DNA of 64,000 nt. Source: Pseudomonas sp. BCA17 (GTDB taxonomy: Bacteria; Pseudomonadota; Gammaproteobacteria; Pseudomonadales; Pseudomonadaceae). The notes below the pieces were generated by a model. The model did not search any database. It was not told the DNA's origin and saw nothing but the letters and a program-made list of their open reading frames with translations. The position numbers were made by a program, and so were the translations under genes. The stretch covers positions 124,001-188,000 of the forward strand of contig NZ_SGWI01000008.1 of NCBI RefSeq assembly GCF_004519405.1. Direction: 5' to 3'. Positions 50,792-59,953 of the stretch are shown here, one piece after another; position 1 is the first letter of the stretch; every line of letters starts with the position of its first letter.

Positions 50792-51877
50792 ATGAAACGC
50801 ATCTGGCGTTTGGCAGGTGTAGGTTTGCTGATGGTTACCGTCAGCGCGCAAGTGATGGCTGATGACCCCCGTTCCGAAGGCGGTGGCCAGCATGAAAGAG
50901 GGCCGGAGGGCGGGCGGCCAGGCAATGAACAGCCTCGACCGCAGAATAACCAGCCCCGCCCGCAAAACAATCAACCACGTCCGGAAAACAATCAGCCCCG
51001 CCCACAGAATCAACATGTCGAGAGCAATGCGCCTCGCCCGCAAAACGAGCATTTCGAGCGGGGCGAGCAGCAGGGGCACGGGCAATGGCAAGGCCGGCCG
51101 CAAGGCGCCGAGCAGCCTCGTCCAGCGCCGCAGCCGGCGAACAACCTGCCGATCCAGGGGCGTCCGGACACCGTTCGGCAAACCCAGGAGCCACGCCAAG
51201 GCTACTATCAGGACATTCCGCGCCGTAATGACGGCAACCCGCATTGGCAACCCGGAAATGGCCCCGGTCCACGTCCTGGCGGTGGTTTCAATAATGGCCG
51301 TCCCGATGATCACCGCTGGCCGGGCCGCCCCGACGGGCATGGCAACGGCTGGGGCCCCGGCCCGCAATATCGACCGGGCTATATCGTCGACCGTTTCCCC
51401 GAGCGTAATTACCGTGTGCCCTACCGTGGTCAGGACTACTTCTTCTCGGGTGGTTACTGGTATCGCCCGCAAGGCCCGCGTTATGTGGTGGTGAGGCCGC
51501 CGTACGGCATCCGTGTGCAATACCTGCCGGATTACGCGCGGGAAGTGTGGGTGGGCAGTGCGCTGTTCTTCCTCGCGGCCGGTGCCTACTACACCTATGA
51601 AAGCAGTACCCAGCAGTACGTGGTGGTGCAACCGCCGACAGAAGTGCCGCCGCCGCCGCCTCAGGGCAACGGTTATGACGTCGTTGCCTACCCGGCCAAC
51701 GGCCAGTCACCGGCCCAAGTGCAGCAGGATGGCTATGACTGCTATCGCTGGGCGGTGCAGCAAAGCGGCTTTGATCCGCAGGCGGTGACCTATGCCCCGG
51801 CGCCTGCGGTGGTGCAAACCTACCGTCAGGCTCAGGGCAATTGCCTGACCAGTCGCGGTTATCAGGTGCAGTATTAG
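50792..51877 (+). CDS. DUF6515 family secreted protein with Pro/Asn/Gln repeats
   Basis: 361 aa from the ATG at 50792 (GAGGA before it). Signal peptide ending VMA near residue 24. Residues about 45-100 are low-complexity, with four copies of a seven-residue unit (NNQPRPQ, NNQPRPE). A Gly/Pro/Arg-rich stretch continues to about 200. The folded C-terminus has FPERNYRVPYRGQDYFFSGGYWYRP and DGYDCYRWAVQQSGFDPQ, matching DUF6515-type proteins of the envelope. One hydrophobic segment (VGSALFFLAAGAYYTY). Function unknown. Its stop overlaps the stop of the convergent CDF gene. Confidence 0.85.
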   Translation: MKRIWRLAGVGLLMVTVSAQVMADDPRSEGGGQHERGPEGGRPGNEQPRPQNNQPRPQNNQPRPENNQPRPQNQHVESNAPRPQNEHFERGEQQGHGQWQGRPQGAEQPRPAPQPANNLPIQGRPDTVRQTQEPRQGYYQDIPRRNDGNPHWQPGNGPGPRPGGGFNNGRPDDHRWPGRPDGHGNGWGPGPQYRPGYIVDRFPERNYRVPYRGQDYFFSGGYWYRPQGPRYVVVRPPYGIRVQYLPDYAREVWVGSALFFLAAGAYYTYESSTQQYVVVQPPTEVPPPPPQGNGYDVVAYPANGQSPAQVQQDGYDCYRWAVQQSGFDPQAVTYAPAPAVVQTYRQAQGNCLTSRGYQVQY

Positions 51878-52767
51878 GTTTTATTGCCCGTGACCACTTC
51901 CCGCGGGTCGGCGTGCACCAGCACTTCGGCGCGCGGGTAGGCTTTATGAATGGCGTCGGCAGCTTGATCGCTGATGCCATGGGCGACTGACAGCGTCAAT
52001 TCCCCTGGCAATTCCAGATGCAGTTGCACGAACCAGTGGCTGCCGGAGATTCGCGTGCGCAAATCATGTGCACCCAATACGCCGGGGACACCACGTGCCA
52101 GTTCCAGCATGTGTTGGCTCACGTCCGGCGGCAACTCCTCGTCCATCAATACCGCAAAGCTCTCCCGGGCGATCTGGATAGCGCTCCACAAGATGTAGGC
52201 GGCAATCCCCAGGCCGAACCAGGCGTCGACCTGATGGTAACCAAAGCCCGCCAACACCAGCGCCACCAGGATGCTGCCGTTGAGCATCAAGTCCGAGCGG
52301 TAATGCAGAGAGTCGGCACGCACGGCGTTGGAGCCTGTTTCGCGGACCACACGGTGTTGCAGCATCAGCAGCGCCACCGTCATCAACAACGAAAAGACGA
52401 TAACCCCGATGCTCAGCCACGGCGCGCCAACGGGTTCCGGATGCTGCAGGCGCTGATAGGCCTGGAGCGCGATCAACACCGCACTGCCGGCGATAAACAG
52501 TGCCTGGGCCATGCCCGACAGCGATTCCGCCTTGCCATGCCCATAACGGTGATCGTCATCGGCGGGGCGCAGCGCGTAATGCACAGCGAGCAAATTCAGC
52601 AGCGAGGTCACGCCGTCCAGCAGCGAGTCGGTCAACCCGGCGAGCATGCTCACCGAGCCGCTGAACCACCAGGCGATGGCCTTGGTAATAATCAACGCAG
52701 AGGCTACGCCCACCGAAGCACGGGTAGCCAGGCGCAGGAGCCTGGCGTGTTCAGGACTGCTGGTCAT
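51874..52767 (-). CDS. cation diffusion facilitator (FieF-like metal exporter)
   Basis: 297 aa. Six membrane helices in the first 200 residues; the transport site is seen as LTDSLLDGVTSLLNL and HYRSDLMLNGS, where each helix supplies acidic residues. DDDHRYGHGKAESL is a cytosolic-loop motif of this family. The C-terminal ferredoxin-like domain holds further metal-binding His. Proton-driven efflux of Fe, Zn or Cd is expected. Metal choice is uncertain. Confidence 0.92.
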   Translation of the reverse strand: MTSSPEHARLLRLATRASVGVASALIITKAIAWWFSGSVSMLAGLTDSLLDGVTSLLNLLAVHYALRPADDDHRYGHGKAESLSGMAQALFIAGSAVLIALQAYQRLQHPEPVGAPWLSIGVIVFSLLMTVALLMLQHRVVRETGSNAVRADSLHYRSDLMLNGSILVALVLAGFGYHQVDAWFGLGIAAYILWSAIQIARESFAVLMDEELPPDVSQHMLELARGVPGVLGAHDLRTRISGSHWFVQLHLELPGELTLSVAHGISDQAADAIHKAYPRAEVLVHADPREVVTGNKT

Positions 52768-52776
52768 GGACGATCC

Positions 52777-53196
52777 TTAGGCAGCGGGTTGTAGGCCCAG
52801 GGAAGCCAGCTGTTGCACGCTGCCCTTGAACTGGATCATGCGCGGGTCATCCAGAGGCAGGCTGCGTCCGGTTTCTTTCTGGATAATGGTTTGCAGCTTG
52901 GCGTTGTCGACCTTGCCGTCGGCGCCGATGGCTTCGTGGAGTTTCACCGGGTCAACCTGGGCAGTATGGCCCGGCTCGAAATAGATGGCGCCGGTGGCGA
53001 AGTCTACGCCGAACGCGATCAAGCCCGGGATCACATAGAACAAAAGGCCCACGGCGTCGAGTACAGCAATCGCCGGGTCGATCTTGCCGTCGATCTGGCC
53101 ACGGCGGTCGGGGTAGAAGATCGAACCGCAGGCCGTCAGTTGACTCAGCAGGGTGACGGCGAGAACACCGCCGATGACACGGGAAGCGATACGCAT
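52777..53196 (-). CDS. small lipoprotein of unknown function
   Basis: 139 aa from the ATG at 53196, starting a lipoprotein signal with lipobox LTAC (Cys about 24). CGSIFYPDRRGQIDGKIDPAIAVLDAVGLLFYVIPGLIAFGVDFATGAIYF contains a hydrophobic segment that could cross or lie on a membrane. Pseudomonas annotations sometimes give this family a misleading polynucleotide phosphorylase name; nothing here supports that. Nine bp upstream of the CDF gene on the same strand. TATAGT at 53233-53238 (minus) may be its -10. Confidence 0.8.
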   Translation of the reverse strand: MRIASRVIGGVLAVTLLSQLTACGSIFYPDRRGQIDGKIDPAIAVLDAVGLLFYVIPGLIAFGVDFATGAIYFEPGHTAQVDPVKLHEAIGADGKVDNAKLQTIIQKETGRSLPLDDPRMIQFKGSVQQLASLGLQPAA

Positions 53197-53310
53197 GGAA
53201 GCTCTCCTGAACACGGTTGATACGGAATTCACTATATAACACCCGCCTTGAGACCATCATCGGCATCCGGCAGTTCGCCGTTATACTCGCCGCTCTGCTT
53301 TGGAGCCAGT

Positions 53311-55818
53311 ATGAATTCGTTGCCGATTGATGAAGTTTTACCCGCCCTGCGTGACGCCTTGGCTATTCGCCATGAAGCCGTGCTGGAAGCACCCCCCGGC
53401 GCCGGTAAAACCACCCGCGTGCCCTTGGCGTTATTGAACGAGCCGTGGCTGGCCGGGCAAACCATCCTGATGCTCGAGCCCCGGCGCCTGGCGGCCCGTG
53501 CTGCTGCCGAACGCCTGGCCAGCGAGCTGGGGGAAAAGGTCGGTGAAACCGTCGGTTATCGCATCCGCCTGGACAGCAAGGTCGGCCCCAATACGCGTAT
53601 CGAGGTGGTGACCGAAGGCATTCTCACCCGGCGCCTGCAGGACGACCCGGCATTGGATGGCGTGGGCTTGCTGATCTTCGACGAATTCCACGAGCGCAGC
53701 CTCGACGCCGACCTGGCGCTGGCCCTGAGCCTCAACGGCCGCGAGCTGTTTCGCGATGAGCAACCGCTGAAAATCCTGCTGATGTCCGCCACCCTTGAAG
53801 GCGAGCGCCTGGCTGGCCTGTTGGATGATGCGCCGATCCTGCGCAGCGAAGGGCGCATGTTCCCGGTGCAGGTGCGTTGGGGACGGCCTTATCAGGCCGG
53901 TGAATTTATCGAGCCGCGTGTGCTGCAGACGGTCCTTGAAGCCTTGCACGACGAAGCCGGCAGTGTGCTGGTGTTCCTGCCGGGTCAGGCGGAAATTCGT
54001 CGGGTCCACCAGCAACTGGCGGACGCCTTGGGCGATCGCAATGATGTGCTGCTCTGCCCACTGCATGGCGAACTGGATCTCAACGCACAACGCGCCGCCA
54101 TCGACCCGGCGCCTGTCGGTAAACGCAAAGTGGTGCTGGCCACCAACATCGCTGAGACCAGCCTGACGATCGACGGCGTGCGCGTAGTGATCGACGCCGG
54201 GTTGGCGCGGGTACCGCGGTTCGACCCAGGCAGCGGCATGACCCGCCTCGATACCCAGCGCATCTCCCGCGCCAGTGCCACCCAGCGCGCCGGCCGGGCC
54301 GGGCGCCTGGAGCCGGGGGTGTGTTATCGGCTGTGGTCCGAGGACCAGCATGAGGGCCTGGCGGCGTATGGCAGCGCGGAAATCCTCGCGGCGGACCTCT
54401 CAGGCCTGGCCTTGCAACTGGCGCGCTGGGGCGTCACTCCTGCACAACTGGTCTGGCTGGATGTGCCGCCGACCGCAGCGTATGCCCAGGCCCAGGATTT
54501 GCTGGTACGCCTGGGGGCGTTGGAGGAGGACAAGCTGACCCCACATGGCCAGAAAATGGCCGAGTTGCCGGCACATCCACGTATCGCTCATTTATTGTTG
54601 CGGGGTCAGGACCTGGGCCTGGCGGCCACGGCCTGTGATGTAGCCGCTCTGTTGGGAGAGCGCGATATCTTGCGCGGTGGCGGTGCCGATTTGCACAGTC
54701 GCTTGGCCTTGCTGTCCGGTGAAGAGCGCGCACGCGGCACACAAGGCGGTGTGCAGCGAGCCAAGCAACTGGCCCGGCAGTACCGTGGTTATTTGAGAGG
54801 CAATGCCACTCAGGCGGTGGCTGATCCCGACCACCCGCGATGGCTCGGTGCTTTGCTGGCCCTGGCTTACCCGGATCGTGTCGCGCAGCAACGTCGTCCC
54901 GGTGGTGCCGAATATCGCCTGGCCAATGGTCGCGCCGCGCTGTTCGCCGAGGCTGACAGCCTGATGAAACAACCCTGGCTGGTGATCGCCGACCTCGGCA
55001 GCCGCCAGGGCCAGCGGGAAGAACGCATCTACCTCGCGGCGGATTTTGACCCGGCGCTATTCGATACGGTACTGGCCGAACAAGTGCGCAACGTCGACCA
55101 GTTGGATTGGGACGAGCGCGAAGGCGTGCTGCGCGCCGAACGCCAACGCAAAGTCGGCGAACTGGTGCTCAGCCGCGAACCACTGACTGGCCTGGATGAG
55201 TCCGCCCGCAGCCAGGCGTTGGTCAACCTCGTACGCCGCAAGGGGCTGGCGCTGTTGCCATGGACCCCGGAACTGCGCCAATGGCAGGCCCGCGTCATGC
55301 TGTTGCGCCAACTGGATGCCGGAAAAACCAGCGAATGGCCCGACCTGAGCGACAGTGCCTTGCTCGCCAGTCTGGAGCACTGGCTGATGCCGTACTTGGG
55401 CAAGGTCTCGCGCCTCAGTCATTTTTCCAACCTGGATATCTCCAGTTTCCTCCACAACCTGCTGCCCTGGCCGTTGCCCCAGCGCCTGGACGAACTGGCG
55501 CCGCAGCATGTGAAAGTGCCGTCGGGCTCATCGGTGCGACTGGACTACAGTGAGCAGCCGCCGATTCTGGCGGTGCGCCTGCAGGAATTGTTCGGGCTGG
55601 CGGATACCCCGCGCATTGCCGGTGGGCGGCAGGTGGTGAAGTTGCACCTGTTGTCGCCTGCGCGCAGGCCGGTGCAGGTGACGCAGGACCTGGCGAACTT
55701 CTGGCGCAGTACCTATGCCGAGGTGAAGAAGGATTTGAAGGGGCGGTATCCGAAGCATTATTGGCCGGATGACCCGTTGGTAGCCGAGGCGACGGCGCGG
55801 ATCAAACCCCGTAAATAG
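53311..55818 (+). CDS. hrpB: ATP-dependent helicase HrpB
   Basis: 835 aa from the ATG at 53311; the frame is open to 53248. DEAH/RHA-type helicase. Walker A PPGAGKTTR near residues 28-36, DEFH in LLIFDEFHERS near 130, SAT in LLMSATLEGERL, and QRAGRAGRLEPGVCYRLWS in motif VI, followed by the HrpB-specific C-terminal domain. The role is probably RNA remodelling, with some evidence for mRNA processing in related HrpA, but it is not established for HrpB. TATACT at 53282-53287 may be its -10 box. Confidence 0.95.
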   Translation: MNSLPIDEVLPALRDALAIRHEAVLEAPPGAGKTTRVPLALLNEPWLAGQTILMLEPRRLAARAAAERLASELGEKVGETVGYRIRLDSKVGPNTRIEVVTEGILTRRLQDDPALDGVGLLIFDEFHERSLDADLALALSLNGRELFRDEQPLKILLMSATLEGERLAGLLDDAPILRSEGRMFPVQVRWGRPYQAGEFIEPRVLQTVLEALHDEAGSVLVFLPGQAEIRRVHQQLADALGDRNDVLLCPLHGELDLNAQRAAIDPAPVGKRKVVLATNIAETSLTIDGVRVVIDAGLARVPRFDPGSGMTRLDTQRISRASATQRAGRAGRLEPGVCYRLWSEDQHEGLAAYGSAEILAADLSGLALQLARWGVTPAQLVWLDVPPTAAYAQAQDLLVRLGALEEDKLTPHGQKMAELPAHPRIAHLLLRGQDLGLAATACDVAALLGERDILRGGGADLHSRLALLSGEERARGTQGGVQRAKQLARQYRGYLRGNATQAVADPDHPRWLGALLALAYPDRVAQQRRPGGAEYRLANGRAALFAEADSLMKQPWLVIADLGSRQGQREERIYLAADFDPALFDTVLAEQVRNVDQLDWDEREGVLRAERQRKVGELVLSREPLTGLDESARSQALVNLVRRKGLALLPWTPELRQWQARVMLLRQLDAGKTSEWPDLSDSALLASLEHWLMPYLGKVSRLSHFSNLDISSFLHNLLPWPLPQRLDELAPQHVKVPSGSSVRLDYSEQPPILAVRLQELFGLADTPRIAGGRQVVKLHLLSPARRPVQVTQDLANFWRSTYAEVKKDLKGRYPKHYWPDDPLVAEATARIKPRK

Positions 55819-55848
55819 CCACACTGAGTCTCAAAGGCGGGAGCAGGA

Positions 55849-56937
55849 TTATTGCGCGGCGGGCAGCAGGAACCGTGCAATCACCGGCAAATGGTTGGAA
55901 ATACGCAACGTATCCTCCTGCCGTACCTTGGCCGCCACCCGCTTGAGGCGTGGGCTGTAGAACAGATAGTCCAAGGTACGATCCGGGCCGTCGAGACTCG
56001 GGTCATTGGGGTAGTGCGTCAGCCATTTTTCGCGGTCGATGCCACTGGATTCGCTGTTGCTTGGGATCATCGGGTATTTGTCCCATAGCAAATGCAGCTC
56101 GCTGTCCGGGGAATACTGCCCGCGTTTGCCCGCTTCCAGGCGCAGGAACTGGCCCAGCGGCAGCAGGTTGAAGTCCCCGCCGATCAGCCAGGGTGTGCCC
56201 CGGCCTTCGAACTTATCCAGCAGTTTCACCGTTGCCTTTACTTGCTCATCCACCGCCGAGCGCCCAGGCATGTCGCCATCCAGACGGGTATTCAGTACCG
56301 CCAGTTGGCCGCCGTCGCTCAGTGGCAGGTAAGTCAGCAGCAATGCCGGCTTGGGTTGGAACTGGCGGCTGATGAAGTTGCCTGGGGAGACCGGCAGTTG
56401 CAGGCGCTCGGCGTGTTCGATCTGGTAGCGGCTCAGGGTCGCCAGTTTGCGACCGACACTGCCGAAGATATGAAAATCGGGGATGAAATCGGCTTTCCAG
56501 TCGAAAGCCTGGGTGCTGCAGGGGTAAAGGTCGACCAGGCGTTCCTGTAACAGTGCAAGCTGGTCCTGATAGTGGGACGGTTTGGCGTTTTCGTCGAGTT
56601 CCTGCAACAGCAGGATGTCGGGTTGTTCGTCACGGATCACCCGTGCCACTTCATCAAGGCTATAAGCCATGTCTTGCTCGGTAGGGCGGTCGTCCGGGCC
56701 GCTGCCGTCGGGGGTGTCGTACCAGAACACATAGTTCTTGCCGGCCAGGTATTGCACGTTCCAGGTCATGACCTTGAGCGCCTGCCCCGGCAGCAGGGTT
56801 GGCGCGCGCGGTGCACCACAGCTGACGGGCAGGGTTTGCTTATCGGCAGGGCGCCAGGTCAGGCTGTAGATCAGGGCGGTGAGCAGACCCGCTATGATCA
56901 GCAGGCCCAGCAGGATGATGCGCAATAAACGGGTCAT
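55849..56937 (-). CDS. endonuclease/exonuclease/phosphatase family protein, membrane-anchored
   Basis: 362 aa. One N-terminal helix (about 5-27), then an EEP domain with the expected metal and catalytic residues: VMTWNVQYLAG (Asn), ILLLQELDENA (Glu), NTRLDGDMPGRSA, WLIGGDFNLLP (Asp/Asn) and ISNHLPVIA (His). These enzymes cut phosphodiesters in nucleic acids, inositol phosphates or lipids. The periplasm-facing domain here makes a lipid or extracytoplasmic substrate more likely. The YciC-like gene lies 40 bp upstream on the same strand. Confidence 0.88.
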   Translation of the reverse strand: MTRLLRIILLGLLIIAGLLTALIYSLTWRPADKQTLPVSCGAPRAPTLLPGQALKVMTWNVQYLAGKNYVFWYDTPDGSGPDDRPTEQDMAYSLDEVARVIRDEQPDILLLQELDENAKPSHYQDQLALLQERLVDLYPCSTQAFDWKADFIPDFHIFGSVGRKLATLSRYQIEHAERLQLPVSPGNFISRQFQPKPALLLTYLPLSDGGQLAVLNTRLDGDMPGRSAVDEQVKATVKLLDKFEGRGTPWLIGGDFNLLPLGQFLRLEAGKRGQYSPDSELHLLWDKYPMIPSNSESSGIDREKWLTHYPNDPSLDGPDRTLDYLFYSPRLKRVAAKVRQEDTLRISNHLPVIARFLLPAAQ

Positions 56938-56977
56938 CGGTTCGGCTTATAGCGGTTCAGGAGTGGCATGGAGCATA

Positions 56978-57646
56978 TCACCGCGCGTCGGCATCGCCAC
57001 CGATCAGCATAAACAAACGGAACAGCACCACACTGGTAAACAACTGCAGGAAACTGTGGGCGCTGTCCATCAACAGCCCCAGCAGCGGCCCCGGGTTTGG
57101 ATAGGCCGCGACGCTGGCACCCTTGAGCAACCACAGCGGTGTCATCACGCACAGCAGGCATACCAGGATGCGCCAGAAATGCCCACGGCTCAGGCGAAAG
57201 CTTTCCTTCATCGCCTCCAGTGCCGGCATGCCGCGCAGCACCAGCAGGTACTCGGCAAAAGCCAGTACCACCATCAGCCATAGGCCCGGCAGGAAGTACA
57301 ACGACAGGCCCAGCAGGATCAACAGCGTGCTCATGGCCGTCAGCAGGGCGAAGCGTGGCCACAGGGTCAGGGCCATGGCCCAGACATCTTTAGTGCGCGG
57401 CGACTCGCCACGGGTGCGCGCATCCAGAAACAGGATCAAGGCACCGGTGTACAGCGGATACACCAGCAGCCCGACGACCACGCTGTAACCGGGGAATGCA
57501 TCCGGCCCCACGGTATGGTCCAGTACCTGTTGCAGGAAGGCTTCGAAAATCACCAACGGCAAGCACAGCTGCACAATGGCGCCCAGGTTGCGTTGGGTGA
57601 AACGTAAGGAGTCGCGCAGTACGTCTAACGGATTCATCAGGTTCAT
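56978..57646 (-). CDS. YciC-like multi-pass membrane protein (UPF0259)
   Basis: 222 aa from the ATG at 57646; an ATG at 57637 (MNPLDVLRDSLRF) is equally possible, since neither has a clear ribosome-binding site. About six membrane helices, with AEYLLVLRGMPALEAMKESFRLSRGHFWRI as the soluble-loop signature of the YciC/DUF975-like group. Function unknown, possibly lipid or envelope related. Confidence 0.8.
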   Translation of the reverse strand: MNLMNPLDVLRDSLRFTQRNLGAIVQLCLPLVIFEAFLQQVLDHTVGPDAFPGYSVVVGLLVYPLYTGALILFLDARTRGESPRTKDVWAMALTLWPRFALLTAMSTLLILLGLSLYFLPGLWLMVVLAFAEYLLVLRGMPALEAMKESFRLSRGHFWRILVCLLCVMTPLWLLKGASVAAYPNPGPLLGLLMDSAHSFLQLFTSVVLFRLFMLIGGDADAR

Positions 57647-57818
57647 CGCAGGCCAAAAAGCAAGGCCCACACTTTAACCGATCATGACTGGCCCTGAGCA
57701 AACGTAAACCTTACGTAAAGACTATTGAAACGTCTGGTAACAGCCCCATAACTACTTACGTAGCTTGCCTGACTCCAGGCAGGCCCCTGATTTCTACCGG
57801 CAATCTAACGAGGTCGCC

Positions 57819-58583
57819 ATGAACAGCGAAGAGCAAACCCTGATCGATGGACTGTTTTCACGGTTGCAGCAAGCCGAAACGGACTCAGCCCCCCGCGACG
57901 CCCAGGCCGAAGCGCGGATCAAGGAGCACATGACTCGCCAACCGGCCGCCGGGTACTACATGACCCAGTCGATTCTGGTGCAAGAACACGCGATCAAGAG
58001 CCTCGACGCGCAGAACAAGCAGCAGGCGCAGCAGATCCAGCAATTGCAGGATGAGCTGCAACAGGCCCGTTCCCAGGCGGCTCAACCTGCGCCGAGCAGC
58101 GGCGGTTTCCTGTCGAGCATCTTTGGTGGCGGTTCGCGCGATCCGCAACCGGCCCAGAGCGCCCCGGCGTCAACCGGTGGTGGCTGGCGTGAACCGGCGC
58201 GGCCGTCTTTCGGTCAGCCTGCGCCGCAACAAAACTACGGCGCGCCGCCGCAGAATTATCAACAGCCGCAACAAGCGCCAGCCGCGCCGATCGGCAGCGG
58301 TTTCCTCGGTGGCGCCCTGAAAACTGCCGCCGGCGTGGCGGGTGGTGTGATGCTGGCCGAAGGTATCAGCAGCCTGTTCAACCACAATTCGCAACAGCCG
58401 CAGGTCGTGGAAGAAATCATCCGCGAAGAGCCTGCGCCGGCCAGTGACAACGGTAACTGGGGCAACGATGACCAGCGTTTCGCCGGGAATGACAGCTGGG
58501 GCGGCAACAACGCCGACAGCTTCGCAGACAGCGATTATTCCGACGACTCCTCCTCATTTGGCGACGACGACTCCTTCGTCTGA
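57819..58583 (+). CDS. DUF2076 domain protein
   Basis: 254 aa from the ATG at 57819 (MNSEEQTLIDGLFSRL). The N-terminal 80 residues are the helical DUF2076 core, then a Gln-rich coiled coil (NKQQAQQIQQLQDELQQARSQ), a Gly/Pro/Gln-rich linker (about 105-165), a short glycine-rich hydrophobic segment GFLGGALKTAAGVAGGVMLAEGI, and a strongly acidic Asp/Ser/Asn tail. It resembles a membrane-inserted helical hairpin with flexible acidic end. Family role unknown. The 148 bp before it contain repeated TTACGTA words (57712 and 57758) but no gene. Confidence 0.85.
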   Translation: MNSEEQTLIDGLFSRLQQAETDSAPRDAQAEARIKEHMTRQPAAGYYMTQSILVQEHAIKSLDAQNKQQAQQIQQLQDELQQARSQAAQPAPSSGGFLSSIFGGGSRDPQPAQSAPASTGGGWREPARPSFGQPAPQQNYGAPPQNYQQPQQAPAAPIGSGFLGGALKTAAGVAGGVMLAEGISSLFNHNSQQPQVVEEIIREEPAPASDNGNWGNDDQRFAGNDSWGGNNADSFADSDYSDDSSSFGDDDSFV

Positions 58584-58711
58584 GCCGAACTCAACCGGGG
58601 CGCTTCGTCGCCCCGGGCTGATTTTTCTCGGAAACTTTCCCATGGCTGGCATACTGGCGCCTTTACGGACCTTCGTGTCCGGCGTTCAAGCGGTAACCCT
58701 GGGGAAGTGCG

Positions 58712-59188
58712 GTGAAAAAAATTGCAGTGTTCGCCGATGTACAAAACCTCTATTACACCGTGCGCCAAGCGTACGGTTGCCACTTCAATTATGCCGCTCT
58801 GTGGGCTGATATCAGCTCACGCGGGCAGATCGTAGAGGCGTATGCCTATGCCATCGACCGTGGTGACAGCAAGCAGCAGCAATTCCAGCAGATCCTGCGC
58901 AACCTGGGCTTCACGGTAAAACTCAAGCCCTACATCCAGCGCAGCGACGGTTCGGCCAAAGGCGACTGGGACGTGGGCATCACCCTCGACATCATGGATG
59001 CCGCCGACCATGTCGACGAAATCGTACTGGCCTCCGGCGACGGTGACTTCGACATGCTGCTCGACCGCGTTATCCACAAGCATGGCATCGAAGCCGTGGC
59101 CTACGGCGTGCCGGGGCTGACGGCCAACTCATTGATACGCGCCGCCAGCCGCTATGTGCCGATCGAAGGCGCGCTGCTGCTCAAATAA
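58712..59188 (+). CDS. NYN domain protein (LabA/DUF88-like)
   Basis: 158 aa with GTG start (VKKIAVFADVQNLYYTVRQ). PIN-like nuclease fold: Asp9 in FADVQN, DWDVGITLDIMDAA and LASGDGDFDMLLDRV give the acidic metal site. NYN proteins are predicted RNases. It is followed after 42 bp by a DEDD exonuclease, an arrangement that may mean joint nucleic-acid processing. Confidence 0.88.
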   Translation: MKKIAVFADVQNLYYTVRQAYGCHFNYAALWADISSRGQIVEAYAYAIDRGDSKQQQFQQILRNLGFTVKLKPYIQRSDGSAKGDWDVGITLDIMDAADHVDEIVLASGDGDFDMLLDRVIHKHGIEAVAYGVPGLTANSLIRAASRYVPIEGALLLK

Positions 59189-59230
59189 GGGCAGCGGCCC
59201 AATAAATTGTCAGACGGAGTTGGAACAGGT

Positions 59231-59842
59231 TTGGAACGTATAGCGGTCATCGACTTTGAAACCACCGGCATCACCCCGAGCAGTCACTGCCGGGCCACGG
59301 AAATCGCGGTGGTGATCCTCGAACGGGGCCAGATCGTGGAACGCTACCAGAGCTTGATGAATGCAGGCGTGCGTGTGCCGGGGTTTATCGAGCAACTCAC
59401 CGGCATCAGCAACGCCATGCTACGCAGCGCGCCGCCGGCCGAACGCGTGATGAACGAGGTCAACGAGTTCGTCGGCACCACGCCACTGCTGGCGCACAAC
59501 GCCGCGTTCGACCAGAAGTTCTGGGATTATGAGCTGGGCCTGATCCGCCGCACCCGCCTGCAGAAATTCGCCTGCTCGCTGCTGCTGGCTCGCCGCCTGA
59601 TGCCCGCCGCACCGAACCACAAACTCGGCACCCTCAACAGCTACGCCCAGTTGCCCCACACCGGCAAGGCTCACCGAGCGATGGCGGATGCGGAGATGGC
59701 GGCCAACCTCACGGCGCATCTGGCCCAGGAACTGCGGGGTACTCACGGCTTGCGCGAACTCTCCCATGACCTGCTGTGCACCTTGCAGAAAGTGCCGGCG
59801 GCGAAGATCAACGAGCACCTGAAGAAGTACCGCGGGTTCTGA
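59231..59842 (+). CDS. 3'-5' exonuclease, DEDD (DnaQ-like) family
   Basis: 203 aa from the TTG at 59231 (LERIAVIDFETTGITPSSH), with GGAG 11 bases upstream; a TTG at 59207 is open but has no ribosome-binding site. ExoI DFETTG holds the first Asp and Glu, ExoII is HNAAFDQKFWDYEL, and ExoIII is HRAMADAEMAANL with the His-Asp of a DEDDh enzyme. It resembles stand-alone epsilon-like exonucleases rather than DnaQ itself, since no polymerase clamp motif is clear. Ends before a good intrinsic terminator (59915-59938). Confidence 0.9.
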   Translation: MERIAVIDFETTGITPSSHCRATEIAVVILERGQIVERYQSLMNAGVRVPGFIEQLTGISNAMLRSAPPAERVMNEVNEFVGTTPLLAHNAAFDQKFWDYELGLIRRTRLQKFACSLLLARRLMPAAPNHKLGTLNSYAQLPHTGKAHRAMADAEMAANLTAHLAQELRGTHGLRELSHDLLCTLQKVPAAKINEHLKKYRGF

Positions 59843-59857
59843 GCCCAGCGCACTTAT

Positions 59858-59883
59858 GTAGGAGCGAGCAAGCTCGCTCCTAC
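59858..59883. repeat. REP palindrome
   Basis: GTAGGAGCGAGC and GCTCGCTCCTAC form a perfect 12-bp hairpin around AA. This REP type (AGGAGCGAGC) differs from the GAGGGAGC type. Confidence 0.7.
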
Positions 59884-59897
59884 AGACGGCACTTACG

Positions 59898-59915
59898 CTT
59901 AGTTGACGGGCATTA
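59898..59915. repeat. remnant of the 18-bp terminal inverted repeat
   Basis: CTTAGTTGACGGGCATTA matches the right terminus of the 3274-3454 element at 15 of 18 positions. No matching left end is present before the REP at 59858, so this is a decayed or partial copy, or a related element with another REP core. Confidence 0.5.
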
Positions 59916-59938
59916 GCCGCTCGCGGCTGCTTTTTTTT
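59915..59938 (+). terminator. intrinsic terminator after the DEDD exonuclease
   Basis: AGCCGC/GCGGCT stem with two-base loop, then GC and eight T residues. Ends the NYN-exonuclease transcript. Confidence 0.75.
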
Positions 59939-59953
59939 GCGACATGCAGTCAT

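Noticed and set aside
52777..53196. Polynucleotide phosphorylase name for the small lipoprotein
   Set aside because: The sequence is a 139-aa lipoprotein with no RNase PH, KH or S1 domain.
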